A stretch of 64,000 bases of DNA from Geodermatophilus sp. DSM 44513 (GCF_032460525.1 NZ_CP135963.1:496001-560000); one strand, 5' to 3'. Counted from the first letter of the stretch, positions 11,598 through 20,557 are shown. Numbers and translations: made by a program. Notes: generated by a model from the sequence alone, not told the origin.

Positions 11598-12589
11598 GCC
11601 GCGACCTCCGCGCGCAGGTGCGCCTCCAGCCGGCCGGCGAGCTCGAACAGGGCACCGAGGTCGATCGGGCCGGGCAGCAGGGGCAGCTCCAGCGTCGGGC
11701 GCCCCATCGCCTCCACCTCGTCGCGCAGCGCGTCCTGGGCGGCCCAGCGGCGGGCGTGCTCGGTGGCCTCGGCGGCCAGCGCGTCGGCCAGCCCGGGCAC
11801 GTCCTGCAGGCCGGCGGCGGTCAGGGCCGGCGCCAGGTCCTCGCCGGTGAGCCCGTCGGTGGCGGCGCGGACCAGCTCCGGCTCGGGGAGGGCTGGCTCG
11901 GTGGCCATGTTCACCACGACCGACCCCAGCGGCAGCCCGACCGCGGTCAGGTCGGCGATGGCGTCGGCGGTCTCCTGCACCGGCATGTCCTCCAGCAGCG
12001 TCACGAGGTGCACCGCCGTCTGCGGCGACTTGAGCACGGCCATGACCCCGTCGCTCTGCGTCTTGATCGGACCCGAGCGGGTCAGCCCGGCCATCTCCCC
12101 GGTGACGTTGAGGAACCGGGTGATCCGGCCGGTGGGCGGGGCGTCGACGACCACCGCGTCGTGCACCGGGCGGCCGTCGGGGCGGCGCCGGGTGACCGCC
12201 TCCTTGACCTTGCCGGTCAGCAGCACGTCGCGCAGACCCGGGGCGATCGTCGTGGCGAAGTCGACCGCCCCCACCCGGCGCAGGGCCCGGCCGGCGCGGC
12301 GCAGGTTGTAGAACATCTCCAGGTACTCGAGGAGGGCCTCCTCGACGTCGATCGCCAGCGCCTTGACCTCGCCGCCGCCGCGGGTGACGGCGACCCGCCG
12401 CTCCTCGTAGGGCAGGGGCGGGGTGTCGAACAGCTGCGCGATGCCCTGGCGGCCCTCGGTCTCCACCAGCAGCACCTGCCTGCCGTCGGCGGCCAGGGCC
12501 AGGGCGAGGGCCGCGGCGACGGTGGTCTTGCCGGTCCCGCCCTTCCCGGTGACGACGTGGCATCGCACGGGTGACGGGGCGGGGTCCAC
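11594..12589 (-). CDS. ArsA/GET3-family ATPase, first gene
   Basis: 331 residues with the P-loop GKGGTGKTT at 15-23 and [14 protein letters not shown] as the switch region. It is the counterpart of Rv3679 in the conserved actinobacterial block. The start is the GTG at 12589, because the ATPase fold begins immediately after it; the longer upstream frame crosses a GC hairpin and is not coding-like. Coupled by a 4-base overlap to the second ATPase. The biochemical role in actinobacteria is not established to my knowledge. Confidence 0.92.
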   Translation of the reverse strand: MDPAPSPVRCHVVTGKGGTGKTTVAAALALALAADGRQVLLVETEGRQGIAQLFDTPPLPYEERRVAVTRGGGEVKALAIDVEEALLEYLEMFYNLRRAGRALRRVGAVDFATTIAPGLRDVLLTGKVKEAVTRRRPDGRPVHDAVVVDAPPTGRITRFLNVTGEMAGLTRSGPIKTQSDGVMAVLKSPQTAVHLVTLLEDMPVQETADAIADLTAVGLPLGSVVVNMATEPALPEPELVRAATDGLTGEDLAPALTAAGLQDVPGLADALAAEATEHARRWAAQDALRDEVEAMGRPTLELPLLPGPIDLGALFELAGRLEAHLRAEVAA

Positions 12590-12646
12590 GGGACGAGCGT
12601 AGGAGTCGCCCGCCAGCCGGGCCTCCCCGCGGTGGTGAGCGGCGGC

Positions 12647-12695
12647 CCTCCCTGCCCCCCACCGCGGGCTCGCTCGCGGTGGGGGGGCAGGGAGG
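12647..12695. repeat. Intergenic GC hairpin, copy 1 of a repeat family
   Basis: The left arm CCTCCCTGCCCCCCACCGCG (12647-12666) pairs with 12675-12695, with one bulged G and the loop GGCTCGCT. It lies between the divergent ATPase and DUF4177 genes. Similar C-rich hairpins occur near 19.5, 39.1 and 40.6 kb. Confidence 0.8.
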
Positions 12696-12709
12696 CCCTC
12701 CACCTGCGC

Positions 12710-12715
12710 TAGCGT
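12710..12715 (+). promoter_or_regulatory. -10 element of the DUF4177 gene
   Basis: TAGCGT ends 7 bases before the ATG at 12723, with no ribosome binding site between. This fits a leaderless transcript. Confidence 0.55.
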
Positions 12716-12722
12716 CGCGCCC

Positions 12723-12896
12723 ATGAGCGAACCGGCCCGCGTGCGGTGGGAGTACGCCACCATCCCGCTGCTGATCCACAACACCAAGGCGATCCTGGAC
12801 TCCTGGGGCGTCGACGGCTGGGAGCTGGTCACCGTGCTGCCGGGGCCCGGAGGCGCCGACCAGCCCGTGGCCTACCTCAAGCGCCCCGCCGGCTGA
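12723..12896 (+). CDS. DUF4177 small protein
   Basis: 57-residue protein: begins [17 protein letters not shown], then [15 protein letters not shown], and ends YLKRPAG. The WEY and GWELV pattern marks the DUF4177 family. It is the counterpart of Rv3678A in M. tuberculosis, also next to a RidA gene and the two ATPases. The function is unknown. It is followed after 7 bases by the RidA gene, so they are probably co-transcribed. Confidence 0.88.
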   Translation: MSEPARVRWEYATIPLLIHNTKAILDSWGVDGWELVTVLPGPGGADQPVAYLKRPAG

Positions 12897-12903
12897 GCGC
12901 GCT

Positions 12904-13377
12904 GTGAGCGGCCCCCAGCCCCCGTCCTGGCACGCCCGGCTGGCCGAGCTGGGCATCCGGCTGCCTCCGGTCGCCACCCCGGTCGCCGCCTACGTCCCGG
13001 CGGTGCGCAGCGGCCAGCTGGTGCACACCTCCGGCCAGCTGCCCTTCGTCGACGGCGGGCTGCGCCGCACCGGCAAGGTCGGCGGCTCGGTCGACCCCGA
13101 GGACGCCGCGCACGACGCCAAGCTGTGCGCCCTCAACGCGCTGGCCGCGGTCGACGACCTGGTAGGCCTGGACCAGGTGGCCCGCGTCGTCCGCGTCGTC
13201 GGCTACGTGGCCAGCGCCGAGGGCTTCACCGGCCAGCCGCGGGTGGTCAACGGCGCCAGCGAGCTGCTCGGGCGGATCTTCGGCGAGGCCGGCCGGCACG
13301 CCCGCAGCGCCGTCGGTGTGGCCGAGCTCCCGCTGGGCGCCCCCGTCGAGGTCGAGCTGACGGTCGAGCTGCGTTGA
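12904..13377 (+). CDS. RidA/YjgF-family protein
   Basis: 157 residues. The fold is set by [10 protein letters not shown], the [12 protein letters not shown] helix and VVRVVGYV. The family hydrolyses reactive enamines/imines from PLP enzymes, but this longer actinobacterial subgroup (counterpart Rv3678c) may differ: the usual catalytic arginine in the EIEA-type tail is replaced by a plain VEVELTVEL end. GTG start at 12904. A small hairpin follows the stop. Confidence 0.88.
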   Translation: MSGPQPPSWHARLAELGIRLPPVATPVAAYVPAVRSGQLVHTSGQLPFVDGGLRRTGKVGGSVDPEDAAHDAKLCALNALAAVDDLVGLDQVARVVRVVGYVASAEGFTGQPRVVNGASELLGRIFGEAGRHARSAVGVAELPLGAPVEVELTVELR

Positions 13378-13379
13378 TG

Positions 13380-13397
13380 GTCGCCCTACCGGGCGAC
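13380..13397 (+). terminator. Small hairpin after the RidA gene
   Basis: GTCGCCC (13380-13386) pairs with GGGCGAC (13391-13397). It lies just past the RidA stop; another hairpin (GGAGGCC with GGCCTCC) is at 13454-13470. Either may terminate transcription before the NUDIX gene. Confidence 0.4.
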
Positions 13398-13504
13398 ACC
13401 GCGGCCAGGTGCCGTCCCCCGGCTGCGTTGAGCGCGCCCCCGTGTCCCGGACGGGAGGCCTCCGGCCTCCGCGACCGGTCCACCGCGACCGCGGCTCACC
13501 TCGG

Positions 13505-14314
13505 ATGACGCGCCCCACCGCCCCCGCGGAGCCGAAGCAGGCGGCGACCGTGGTGCTGCTCCGCGACGGCGTCCCCGGCCTGGAGGTCTACCTGCTGCGG
13601 CGCACCCGTGGCATGCCGTTCGCCGGCGGCATGACCGCCTACCCCGGTGGCAGCGTGGACCCGCGTGACGGCGACGTCGAGACGGCCTGGGCCGGCCCGC
13701 CGCCGGCGGAGTGGGCGCACGCCTTCGGGTGCGACGAGCGGCTGGCCCGCGAGCTGGTCTGCGCCGCGGTCCGCGAGACGTTCGAGGAGGCCGGGGTGCT
13801 GCTCGCCGGGGCGCCCGACGGCGGGGACGTCGTGCCGGACGTCTCCGGCGAGGAGTGGGAGGCCCAGCGGCAGGCCCTGCTGGTCCGCGAGCTGTCCCTC
13901 GCCGAGCTGCTCGCCGGCCGCGGCCTGGCGCTGCGGTCGGACCTGCTGCGGCCCTTCGCGCACTGGATCACCCCGCCGGCCGAGCCGCGGCGCTACGACA
14001 CCAAGTTCTTCGCCGCCGCGCTGCCGGTCGGCCAGGAGGCGCGGCACGTCACCGGCGAGGCCGACGAGGTGAGCTGGCTGACGCCGTCCGCCGCGCTGGC
14101 CGAGATGTCGGCCGGTACCCGACCCATGCTGCCGCCGACGATCCACACCCTCGGGCAGCTGGAGCCCTTCGCCGACGTGGCGACGGCGCTCGCCGGGTCA
14201 CCGCCGGAGCCGCTGCACCCGATCACCCCGTCGTTCACCGACGAGCCCGACGGCCGCTGGGCCGTGCTGCCCGACGGCACCCGCATCCGCTTGGTCGTGC
14301 CGCTCCCGTCCTGA
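13505..14314 (+). CDS. NUDIX hydrolase (NUDT19-like)
   Basis: 269 residues. The NUDIX motif is split: GGMTAYPGGSVDP is followed by a long insertion and then AAVRETFEEAGVLL, which carries the metal-binding glutamates. This layout is typical of the NUDT19/CoA-diphosphatase-like group. The reaction is probably hydrolysis of a nucleoside diphosphate linked to another group, possibly CoA. It occupies the place where mycobacteria have a metallo-beta-lactamase-fold gene (Rv3677c). ATG at 13505 starts the recognisable domain; the upstream open frame is not coding-like. Confidence 0.88.
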   Translation: MTRPTAPAEPKQAATVVLLRDGVPGLEVYLLRRTRGMPFAGGMTAYPGGSVDPRDGDVETAWAGPPPAEWAHAFGCDERLARELVCAAVRETFEEAGVLLAGAPDGGDVVPDVSGEEWEAQRQALLVRELSLAELLAGRGLALRSDLLRPFAHWITPPAEPRRYDTKFFAAALPVGQEARHVTGEADEVSWLTPSAALAEMSAGTRPMLPPTIHTLGQLEPFADVATALAGSPPEPLHPITPSFTDEPDGRWAVLPDGTRIRLVVPLPS

Positions 14315-14327
14315 GGGGGTGGACGTG

Positions 14328-14360
14328 AGAGGCCCGGAACCAGACTGGTTCCGGGCCTCT
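14328..14360. terminator. Hairpin terminator after the NUDIX gene
   Basis: AGAGGCCCGGAACCA (14328-14342) pairs perfectly with 14346-14360 around a GAC loop, 14 bases past the NUDIX stop. No U-tract. Confidence 0.8.
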
Positions 14361-14473
14361 GACGTTCGATCGGTGGGCGACCACTGCCGATCGCGCCGAG
14401 TGGGCCCCGGAGGGGTCCGCGCAGGCGCGGTGCAGCGGCTCGACGCGACGGGGGTACGGCTCCTGGCCGCGGT

Positions 14474-14491
14474 GCGGTCCGGTAGGACCGC
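14474..14491 (-). terminator. Hairpin after crp
   Basis: GCGGTCC (14474-14480) pairs with GGACCGC (14485-14491), four bases beyond the crp stop codon. It probably terminates the crp transcript from the minus strand. Confidence 0.6.
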
Positions 14492-14495
14492 CGTG

Positions 14496-15170
14496 TCATC
14501 GCGCGCGGCGGCGCAGGCGCTCCTCGTCGAGGACGACCACCGACTTGCCCTGCAGCTGGATCCAGCCGCGGTGCACGAAGTCGGCCAGCGCCTTGTTCAC
14601 CGTCTCCCGCGAGGCGCCGACCAGCTGGGCCAGCTCCTCCTGGGTGAGGTCGTGCTTGACGCGCAGGCCCTCGCCCTCGCGGCTGCCGAACCGGTCGGCC
14701 ATCTGCAGCAGCGCCTTGGCCACCCGCCCGGGGACGTCGGTGAAGATGAGGTCCGCGACCGAGTCGTTGGTGCGGCGCAGCCGGCGGGCCAGCACGTGCA
14801 GCAGCCGCTCGCCGACCTCGGGGTGCGCCTCGATCCACGGGCGCAGCACCGACTGCGGCATGCGGGCCAGCTTGACGTCGGTGACGGCGGTGGCCGTCGC
14901 CGTCCGCGGGCCGGGGTCGAACACCGACAGCTCGCCGAACTGGTCCGACGGGCCCATTACGGCCAGCACGTTCTCCCGGCCGTCCGGTGCCCGGCGGGAC
15001 AGCTTGATCTTGCCGGAGATGACGATGTAGAGGCTGTCGCCCGGCTCGCCCTCGTTGAAGACGACGCGGCCGCGGGGGAGCGTCACGGTCTCCAGGCGGC
15101 TCGCGACCGGGTCCACCGATTCCGCCGGCAGTCCCTGGAAGAGCCCCGACTGGGCCAGCACCTCGTCCAC
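14496..15170 (-). CDS. crp: Crp/Fnr-family transcription regulator
   Basis: 224 residues, strongly like mycobacterial Crp (Rv3676) and GlxR. The N-terminal cyclic-nucleotide-binding domain has [19 protein letters not shown] as the phosphate-binding cassette. The C-terminal winged helix carries [20 protein letters not shown] as the recognition helix. It should bind cAMP and control many genes at TGTGA-N6-TCACA sites. GTG at 15170 (VDEVLAQSG) matches the family start. A candidate Crp site lies about 100 bases upstream, near its own promoter. Confidence 0.95.
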   Translation of the reverse strand: MDEVLAQSGLFQGLPAESVDPVASRLETVTLPRGRVVFNEGEPGDSLYIVISGKIKLSRRAPDGRENVLAVMGPSDQFGELSVFDPGPRTATATAVTDVKLARMPQSVLRPWIEAHPEVGERLLHVLARRLRRTNDSVADLIFTDVPGRVAKALLQMADRFGSREGEGLRVKHDLTQEELAQLVGASRETVNKALADFVHRGWIQLQGKSVVVLDEERLRRRAR

Positions 15171-15270
15171 TACGCGTCCTCTCGCACACACCGCACAGGA
15201 GGACCGGCACGCGGCCGGCCCAGGTCAGCAGCCGCTCCCTCGCGACGCCGTCCACGAGAGTCTAGGGGGC

Positions 15271-15286
15271 TGTGCCGATCATCACC
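15271..15286. promoter_or_regulatory. Candidate Crp-binding site upstream of crp
   Basis: TGTG-N8-CACC reads TGTGCCGATCATCACC and has the half-site spacing of the Crp/GlxR consensus. A minus-strand -10-like TAGACT lies just downstream at 15259-15264, so binding here would affect crp transcription. The match is imperfect. Confidence 0.3.
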
Positions 15287-15333
15287 CGATCAGTGGGACC
15301 GCCCTGACCCCGAGGGGGCAGGAGGGTCCTCGC

Positions 15334-15576
15334 TCACACGACGGGCGGCTCGGCCCCGCGGCGCACCCGGGACGCCCGCCGGCGGCGCCAGCGCGAGAGG
15401 GCGCGGCGGATGCCGGAGTTGGCGAGCGTGTCCACCTCACCCGGGGTGGCCGTGGAGAGGAACTCGGCCACCTCGCGGGGGCCGGCAGGCCGGCGCAGCG
15501 GCTCCTCGACGCGCTCCATCACCAGCAGGAAGGCGATGACCAGGGGCGGGAACAGGATGACGCTGAGGGCGACCAC
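15334..15576 (-). CDS. Small membrane protein (Rv3675-like position)
   Basis: 80 residues with one strongly hydrophobic N-terminal helix ([16 protein letters not shown]) and a basic cytoplasmic tail ([16 protein letters not shown]). The start is the GTG at 15576, which has GAGGAG 5 bases upstream. It lies between crp and nth, exactly where mycobacteria have the membrane protein Rv3675. Function unknown. Confidence 0.75.
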   Translation of the reverse strand: MVALSVILFPPLVIAFLLVMERVEEPLRRPAGPREVAEFLSTATPGEVDTLANSGIRRALSRWRRRRASRVRRGAEPPVV

Positions 15577-15711
15577 CCGCTGCTCCTCTCCGTCGCCGGG
15601 GACGCGGCCGATCGGCACGCGCCGCACACCTGTCTACCCCGGCGCGCCGCACGGACACCCCGGCGGGGTCGCGGGGAACAGCACGCGCCCGGGACGGTCG
15701 TCCGGTCCGCC

Positions 15712-15717
15712 TACCCT
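15712..15717 (+). promoter_or_regulatory. -10 element of nth, probably leaderless
   Basis: TACCCT ends 7 bases before the GTG start. The surrounding sequence CCTACCCTCGACCG recurs before the GTG at 38837. Confidence 0.6.
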
Positions 15718-15724
15718 CGACCGC

Positions 15725-16522
15725 GTGTCGACGCCTGCCGCCCGGCCCGCCTACGCCCGGCCCGTCCCGCCGCGCGCCCGTCGAGCAGCCGCCCGGGGTG
15801 GCTCCCCGTTCGACCCGGCGGAGACGCCACTGGCGCGCACCCGGCGGGCCCGGCGGATGGCCCGCGAGCTGGCACTGATCCACCCCGACGCGCACTGCGA
15901 GCTGGACTTCACCAACGCCTTCGAGCTGCTGGTGGCCACCGTGCTCTCCGCGCAGACCACCGACAAGACCGTCAACAAGGTCACCCCCGCGCTGTTCGCC
16001 CGCTTCCCCGACGCCCAGGCGCTCGCCGGGGCCGACCGCGCCGAGCTGGAGACCATCCTCAAGCCCACCGGCTTCTTCCGGGCCAAGGCCGCCTCGGTGC
16101 TGGGTCTGGCGCAGGCACTCGTCGAGCGCTTCGACGGCGAGGTGCCCGGCCGGATGGCCGACCTGATCACCCTGCCCGGCGTGGGCCGCAAGACCGCCAA
16201 CGTCGTCCTCGGCAACGCCTTCGGCGTCCCCGGGCTCACCGTCGACACCCACTTCGGCCGGCTGGTGCGCCGGTTCGGCTGGACGGCGGAGGAGGACCCG
16301 GTGAAGGTCGAGACCCAGGTCGCCGAGCTGGTGCCCAAGCGCGACTGGACGATGTTCAGCCACCGGGTGATCTTCCACGGCCGGCGGGTCTGCCACGCCA
16401 GGAAGGCGGCCTGCGGCGCCTGCGGCCTCGCGCAGTGGTGCCCGTCGTACGGGATCGGGCCGACCGACCCGGAGGTCGCGGCCACGCTGGTCAAGACCCC
16501 GGCCGCCTCCGACACCGAATGA
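15725..16522 (+). CDS. nth: Endonuclease III
   Basis: 265 residues. A bifunctional DNA glycosylase/AP lyase that removes oxidised pyrimidines. The helix-hairpin-helix [10 protein letters not shown] carries the catalytic Lys156, and VDTHFGR carries Asp174. Four cysteines (223, 230, 233, 239; C-X6-C-X2-C-X5-C) hold the [4Fe-4S] cluster. The first 30 residues are a basic extension. Its stop overlaps the ATG of the thioredoxin-like gene, starting a run of coupled genes. Confidence 0.96.
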   Translation: MSTPAARPAYARPVPPRARRAAARGGSPFDPAETPLARTRRARRMARELALIHPDAHCELDFTNAFELLVATVLSAQTTDKTVNKVTPALFARFPDAQALAGADRAELETILKPTGFFRAKAASVLGLAQALVERFDGEVPGRMADLITLPGVGRKTANVVLGNAFGVPGLTVDTHFGRLVRRFGWTAEEDPVKVETQVAELVPKRDWTMFSHRVIFHGRRVCHARKAACGACGLAQWCPSYGIGPTDPEVAATLVKTPAASDTE

Positions 16523-17100
16523 GCGCGCGCAGCAGGACGGCGGCCGGCGCGCTGGCGCTCGGGCTCGCGCTGGCCGGGTGCACCGCGGCCGCGGACCAGC
16601 CGGACGCCGCGCCGTCCACCCCACCCGTCGGGAACACCACGGCCGCCTGCCCCGAGCAGCCCGGGGAGGCGGCCACCGGCGACGCGGTGCTCGCCGACGT
16701 GACCGTGGACTGCCTGGGCGGCGGCCGGCTGCACCTCGGCCAGGCGCAGGGCGTGCCCACGGTGGTGAACCTGTGGGCCACCTGGTGCGGGCCCTGCCGG
16801 GAGGAGCTGCCCCTGGTGCAGGAGCTCGCCGACCGCGCCGGTGACCGGCTCAAGGTGGTCGGGCTGGTCACCAAGGACACGGCCGGCAACGGCGCCTCCT
16901 TCGCCGCGGACGCCGGCATCACGATGCCCACCGGGGTGGACGCCGAGGGCCTGCTCGTCGACGCCCAGCAGCTGCCCGCCCTGCCGTACACCTACCTCCT
17001 CCGTGCCGACGGCTCGGTCGCCCACCTGCAGATGCGGCCGGTCACCTCGGTGGGGGAGCTGGAGGCGCTGGTCGCCGAGCACCTCGGGGTGACACCGTGA
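16519..17100 (+). CDS. TlpA-like thioredoxin-fold lipoprotein
   Basis: 193 residues. A lipoprotein signal ends in LALAG-Cys21, so it is anchored outside the membrane. The thioredoxin fold holds WATWCGPC (Cys90, Cys93) and the cis-proline loop [10 protein letters not shown]. It probably reduces or exchanges disulfides on secreted proteins or cytochromes. Counterpart of Rv3673c. ATGA overlap with nth upstream and GTGA overlap with the NUDIX gene downstream. The next genes but one encode an exported cupredoxin and a disulfide-containing protease, which fits an envelope redox theme. Confidence 0.92.
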   Translation: MSARSRTAAGALALGLALAGCTAAADQPDAAPSTPPVGNTTAACPEQPGEAATGDAVLADVTVDCLGGGRLHLGQAQGVPTVVNLWATWCGPCREELPLVQELADRAGDRLKVVGLVTKDTAGNGASFAADAGITMPTGVDAEGLLVDAQQLPALPYTYLLRADGSVAHLQMRPVTSVGELEALVAEHLGVTP

Positions 17101-17858
17101 CCACGGCCGACCTGCCCGCGGACCTGCCCACCTACCTGCACCGGCTGCTCGCGGCCGGCGACGACCTCCCGCTGCGGCACCGGATGCCCCGGCCGACGGC
17201 GACCGCCCGCCGCTCGGCGGTCCTCATCCTCTTCGGCGAGGGACCGCGCGGCGCCGACGTCCTGCTCATCGAGAAGTCCGCCCACCTGCGCACCCACGCC
17301 GGGCAGCCGGCGTTCCCCGGCGGCGGCGCCGACCCCGGGGACGACTACCCGGTCGGCACCGCGCTGCGCGAGGCGGAGGAGGAGGCCGGCATCGACCCCG
17401 ACGGGGTCCGGGTGCTGGCGACCCTGCCCGAGCTGTTCCTCGGCCCCTCGGACAACCTGGTCGTCCCGGTCGTGGCGTGGTGGGACGACCCGCGCGACGT
17501 CACCGTGGGCGACCCGCGCGAGGTGGCCCGGGTGGCGCGGGTCCCGCTGGCCGACCTCGTCGACCCGGCCAACCGCTTCCGCGCCCGCCACCCGTCGGGC
17601 TACGTCGGCCCGGCGTTCGGCGTCGCCGGCATGGTGGTCTGGGGCTTCACCGGGGGGCTGCTGGACGCCGTCCTCGAGGCCGCGGGGCTGACCCGGCCCT
17701 GGGACACCTCCGACGTGCGGCCCCTGCCGGCGCTCGGCGTCCGCCGTCCCCAGCTGCCCGGCACCCTCGACCCGGTGGACGAGGAGGACGCCGCCGCGCC
17801 GACGGTCGCCGACCCCGCACCCGACGGCCCGTCTGCGCGTACGGTTCCCCCGCGATGA
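17097..17858 (+). CDS. NUDIX hydrolase, CoA pyrophosphatase type
   Basis: 253 residues. The NUDIX box is GGGADPGDDYPVGTALREAE followed by EEAGI, with the preceding RTHAGQPAFPGG pattern of the CoA diphosphatase (YeaB/NudL) group. It should split CoA or its oxidised form to 4'-phosphopantetheine and 3',5'-ADP. Counterpart of Rv3672c. The ~40-residue C-terminal tail is acidic and Pro-rich. Coupled by overlaps on both sides (GTGA upstream, ATGA with the cupredoxin gene). Confidence 0.92.
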   Translation: MTTADLPADLPTYLHRLLAAGDDLPLRHRMPRPTATARRSAVLILFGEGPRGADVLLIEKSAHLRTHAGQPAFPGGGADPGDDYPVGTALREAEEEAGIDPDGVRVLATLPELFLGPSDNLVVPVVAWWDDPRDVTVGDPREVARVARVPLADLVDPANRFRARHPSGYVGPAFGVAGMVVWGFTGGLLDAVLEAAGLTRPWDTSDVRPLPALGVRRPQLPGTLDPVDEEDAAAPTVADPAPDGPSARTVPPR

Positions 17859-18307
17859 ACGCCAGAAGGGGTCCCTGCCGGAAGGCCGCGGTGCTCGCTC
17901 TCGCGGTGGCCCTGCTGGCCGGCTGCGGCGGTGGCGGCGGGACGGCCGGGCCGGACGCGGCGCCGTCCTCGTCGGGGCCGGCCCTGGGCACGGTGACCAC
18001 CGCGCCGGACGGCGTCCAGGAGGTCACCCTGCAGACGCAGGACGACTACGTGTTCACCCCGGACGCGTTCACCGTGGCGCCCGGCCCGGTGCGGCTGACG
18101 GTGGTCAACGCCGCCGAGCAGCTGACGCACAACTTCCGCTTCACCCCCGACGCCGGGCCCGAGCCGATCGACCCGGAGATCCCGCTGCTGACGGTGGGGG
18201 AGAGCCGCACCATCGAGTTCACCGTCACCACGCCGGGCGAGTACGGCTTCGAGTGCAGCTTCCACACACAGCTGCAGCAGTACGGCACGATGACGGTCAG
18301 CGGCTAG
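17855..18307 (+). CDS. Cupredoxin-domain lipoprotein
   Basis: 150 residues. The lipoprotein signal ends at LLAG-Cys24, followed by a Gly/Ser-rich linker and a plastocyanin-like domain. Likely type-1 copper ligands are His92 (LTHNFRF), Cys134 and His137 (FECSFHTQ). The axial ligand is unclear because the usual Met is displaced (Met146 or a Leu/Gln). It would carry electrons or bind copper outside the membrane. The ATG overlaps the NUDIX stop, so it is part of the nth-tlpA-NUDIX-marP run, yet mycobacteria lack a gene here. Confidence 0.85.
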   Translation: MNARRGPCRKAAVLALAVALLAGCGGGGGTAGPDAAPSSSGPALGTVTTAPDGVQEVTLQTQDDYVFTPDAFTVAPGPVRLTVVNAAEQLTHNFRFTPDAGPEPIDPEIPLLTVGESRTIEFTVTTPGEYGFECSFHTQLQQYGTMTVSG

Positions 18308-18314
18308 GTCCGGC

Positions 18315-19496
18315 ATGTCGGTCGTCGACCTCGTCCTCATCGGGCTGGCGCTGGCGTTCGCCCTGTCCGGGTTCCGCCAGGGTGTGATCGTCTCGGCCAC
18401 GTCCTTCTTCGGCTTCTTCGGCGGCGCGGTCCTGGGCGCCCAGCTGTCCGGGCCGGTCGCCGACCGGTTCGACGGGACGGCGACCTCCCGGGTGTTCGTC
18501 GCGCTGGTCGTCGTCCTGGCCGTCGCGCTGCTGGGCCAGGTGGTCGCCGGCGCGGTCGGGCGGGCGGTGCGCCGCCGGGTGACCTGGCAGCCGGCCGAGG
18601 TCGTGGACTCCGTCGCCGGGGCGCTGCTGTCGGCGGTGGCCGTCCTGCTGGTCGCCTGGATGGTCGCCACGCCGCTGGCGAACGCGCCCTTCCCGGGGGT
18701 CTCCACGCAGGTCAAGCAGTCGGCGCTGGTGCAGGCGGTGGACCGCGCCGTCCCCGACGGTGTCCGGGTGGTCTACGACTCGCTGCGGGAGGCGATCGAC
18801 CGCAACGGGCTGCCCGACGTGCTGGACCCGCTGACCCCCACCCAGGTGCCCGACGTCCCCGCGCCGGACCCGGCGCTCATGGGCAGCCCGGTGGTGCGGT
18901 CGGTGGCCGGGTCGGTGGTGCAGATCAGCGGGGTGGCGCCGTCGTGCTCCCGGCAGATCGACGGCTCCGGGTTCGTCTACGCCACGGAGCGGGTGATGAC
19001 CAACGCGCACGTGCTCGCCGGCGTCGCCGACCCGGTGGTCACCGCGGAGGGCGAGGACTACGACGCCGTCCCGGTGTACGTCGACGAGGCGGCCGACGTC
19101 GCGGTGCTGGCCGTGCCGGGGTTGCCGCAGGTGCCGCTGACCTTCGCCGACGAGCCGGCCGGGTCCGGGGACGACGCGATCATCATGGGCTACCCCGGCG
19201 GCGGCGGTCTGTTCGTCGGGCCGGCGCGGGTGCGCCAGCGGACCGACATCAGCGGCCCGGACTTCCGCAACGAGCAGACCGTGGTGCGCGACGTGTACGC
19301 GCTGCGCGGTGAGGTGCGCGCCGGCAACTCCGGCGGGCCGCTGTTCGACCCGGAGGGCCAGGTGCTCGGCGTCGTGTTCGCCTCGGCGATCGACGACCCG
19401 CTGACCGGTTATGCGCTCACCTACGAGGAGGTGCAGGACGCCGCCGCGATCGGCACCGCCTCGTCGGCCCCGGTGGCGACCGGCGCCTGCGAGTAA
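18315..19496 (+). CDS. marP: MarP-like membrane serine protease
   Basis: 393 residues. Four N-terminal helices form a CvpA-like membrane domain (about 1-120). A linker leads to a chymotrypsin-fold protease with His232 (TNAHV), Asp261 (EAADVAVL) and Ser339 (GNSGGPLF). Cys211 and the penultimate residue Cys392 are placed like the disulfide that stabilises active mycobacterial MarP (Rv3671c), which is needed for acid resistance. Here it probably guards the periplasm under acid or oxidative stress. It follows the cupredoxin gene by 7 bases. Confidence 0.93.
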   Translation: MSVVDLVLIGLALAFALSGFRQGVIVSATSFFGFFGGAVLGAQLSGPVADRFDGTATSRVFVALVVVLAVALLGQVVAGAVGRAVRRRVTWQPAEVVDSVAGALLSAVAVLLVAWMVATPLANAPFPGVSTQVKQSALVQAVDRAVPDGVRVVYDSLREAIDRNGLPDVLDPLTPTQVPDVPAPDPALMGSPVVRSVAGSVVQISGVAPSCSRQIDGSGFVYATERVMTNAHVLAGVADPVVTAEGEDYDAVPVYVDEAADVAVLAVPGLPQVPLTFADEPAGSGDDAIIMGYPGGGGLFVGPARVRQRTDISGPDFRNEQTVVRDVYALRGEVRAGNSGGPLFDPEGQVLGVVFASAIDDPLTGYALTYEEVQDAAAIGTASSAPVATGACE

Positions 19497-19607
19497 GAGG
19501 ACCTCCTTGCCCCCCACCGCTCGCAGGCTCGCGGCGGGCCCCTGCAAGGAGGCCGTTCCAGCACGTCGCCAGGCTCGCGGCGGGCCCCTGCGCGGGGGCC
19601 GTTCCAG
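19497..19607. repeat. Intergenic GC hairpin, copies 2a and 2b
   Basis: CCTCCTTGC (19502-19510) pairs with GCAAGGAGG (19544-19552). The phrase GGCTCGCGGCGGGCCCCTGC occurs twice, at about 19526 and 19572, each followed by GGCCGTTCCAG. It fills the gap between convergent marP and the hydrolase gene and may act as a bidirectional terminator. Confidence 0.8.
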
Positions 19608-19611
19608 TCCC

Positions 19612-20538
19612 TCAGCGAAGCCAGTCGAGGAGGGCGGCGTTGACCTCGTCGGGGACCTCCTCGTGGGGGAAGTGGCCGACGTCGGGCAGCTCCCGCCACG
19701 CGTAGGCGCCGGCCACGTACCGGCCCGAGCCGCGGGCGGACGCCGGCAGCACGCAGGTGTCCAGCGCGCCGTGCAGCTGCAGCGTCGGGGCGGTCACCGG
19801 GGCGGCCATCCGGCGGGCGTAGCGCCACCCGTCGGGGCGGATCTGGGAGCGGCCGGCCCAGCGGAAGTACTCCATCGAGCCGTAGGCGGCCTGCGGGATG
19901 CGGGCGGCCGACCGGTAGCGGGCGACGGCCAGCGCGAAGTCCGCGGTCGACGTCCACCCCGGGCCGGCCCAGCGGCGCAGCAGCTCGGCGACCGGGTCGT
20001 CGTCGGTGCGGGTCAGCCGCCGCTCGGGCAGCCGCGGGAGCTGGAAGCCCAGCACGTGCCGCAGTGCCCGGCGCTGGGCCCGGTCGCGCAGCGCGGCGCG
20101 CAGCTGCCGGGGGTGGGCCATCGACAGCACGGACAGCCGGCGGACGCTGCGCGGGTGCAGCGCGGCCATCGTCCAGGCCACCAGCCCACCCCAGTCGTGC
20201 CCGACCACGACGGCGTCCTGCTCACCGAGGGCGCGGACCAGCGCGGCGACGTCCGCGGCGGCCGTCGGCAGGTCGTAGCCGCGCGGCGGCTTGTCGCTGC
20301 CGCCGTAGCCGCGCAGGTCCGGGGCCACGGCGCGGAAGCCGGCCGCGGCCAGTGCCGGCAGCTGCGCCCGCCAGGCCCACCAGAACTCGGGGAACCCGTG
20401 CAGCAGCAGCACCAGCGGCCCCTCGCCGGCCTCGGCGACGTGCAGCCGGACGCCGTTGGCCGACAGGTCGCGGTGCGTCCAGGGGCCGGGCAGCAGGACG
20501 CTGGTGGCGTCCGGCGGCTCCTCGTCGGCGGGGGTCAC
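19612..20538 (-). CDS. Alpha/beta hydrolase, epoxide-hydrolase-like
   Basis: 308 residues. The oxyanion-hole motif HGFPEFWWAW begins at 47, the nucleophile is Asp115 in GHDWGGLVAW, and the histidine is in DVGHFPHEE. An Asp rather than Ser nucleophile with HGFP marks epoxide hydrolases; a lid tyrosine may be in YGSMEYF. It would open epoxides to diols. Counterpart of ephE (Rv3670), again beside marP. GTG start at 20538, 19 bases after the stop of the DUF1469 gene. Confidence 0.9.
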   Translation of the reverse strand: MTPADEEPPDATSVLLPGPWTHRDLSANGVRLHVAEAGEGPLVLLLHGFPEFWWAWRAQLPALAAAGFRAVAPDLRGYGGSDKPPRGYDLPTAAADVAALVRALGEQDAVVVGHDWGGLVAWTMAALHPRSVRRLSVLSMAHPRQLRAALRDRAQRRALRHVLGFQLPRLPERRLTRTDDDPVAELLRRWAGPGWTSTADFALAVARYRSAARIPQAAYGSMEYFRWAGRSQIRPDGWRYARRMAAPVTAPTLQLHGALDTCVLPASARGSGRYVAGAYAWRELPDVGHFPHEEVPDEVNAALLDWLR

Positions 20539-20557
20539 CGGGGCCGGGCGGGCCCGG

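Noticed and set aside
10365..12589. Arsenic resistance (arsA) locus
   Set aside because: The ATPases are of the ArsA fold, but no arsB, arsC, arsD or arsR is nearby and the locus matches the mycobacterial Rv3679-Rv3680 pair.
11594..12832. 412-residue form of the first ATPase with an upstream ATG
   Set aside because: The extra N terminus crosses the GC hairpin repeat and antisense of the DUF4177 gene; the GTG at 12589 gives a normal ATPase start.
12723..12896. Leader peptide upstream of RidA
   Set aside because: The 57-residue product has the full DUF4177 pattern and is a conserved gene in its own right.
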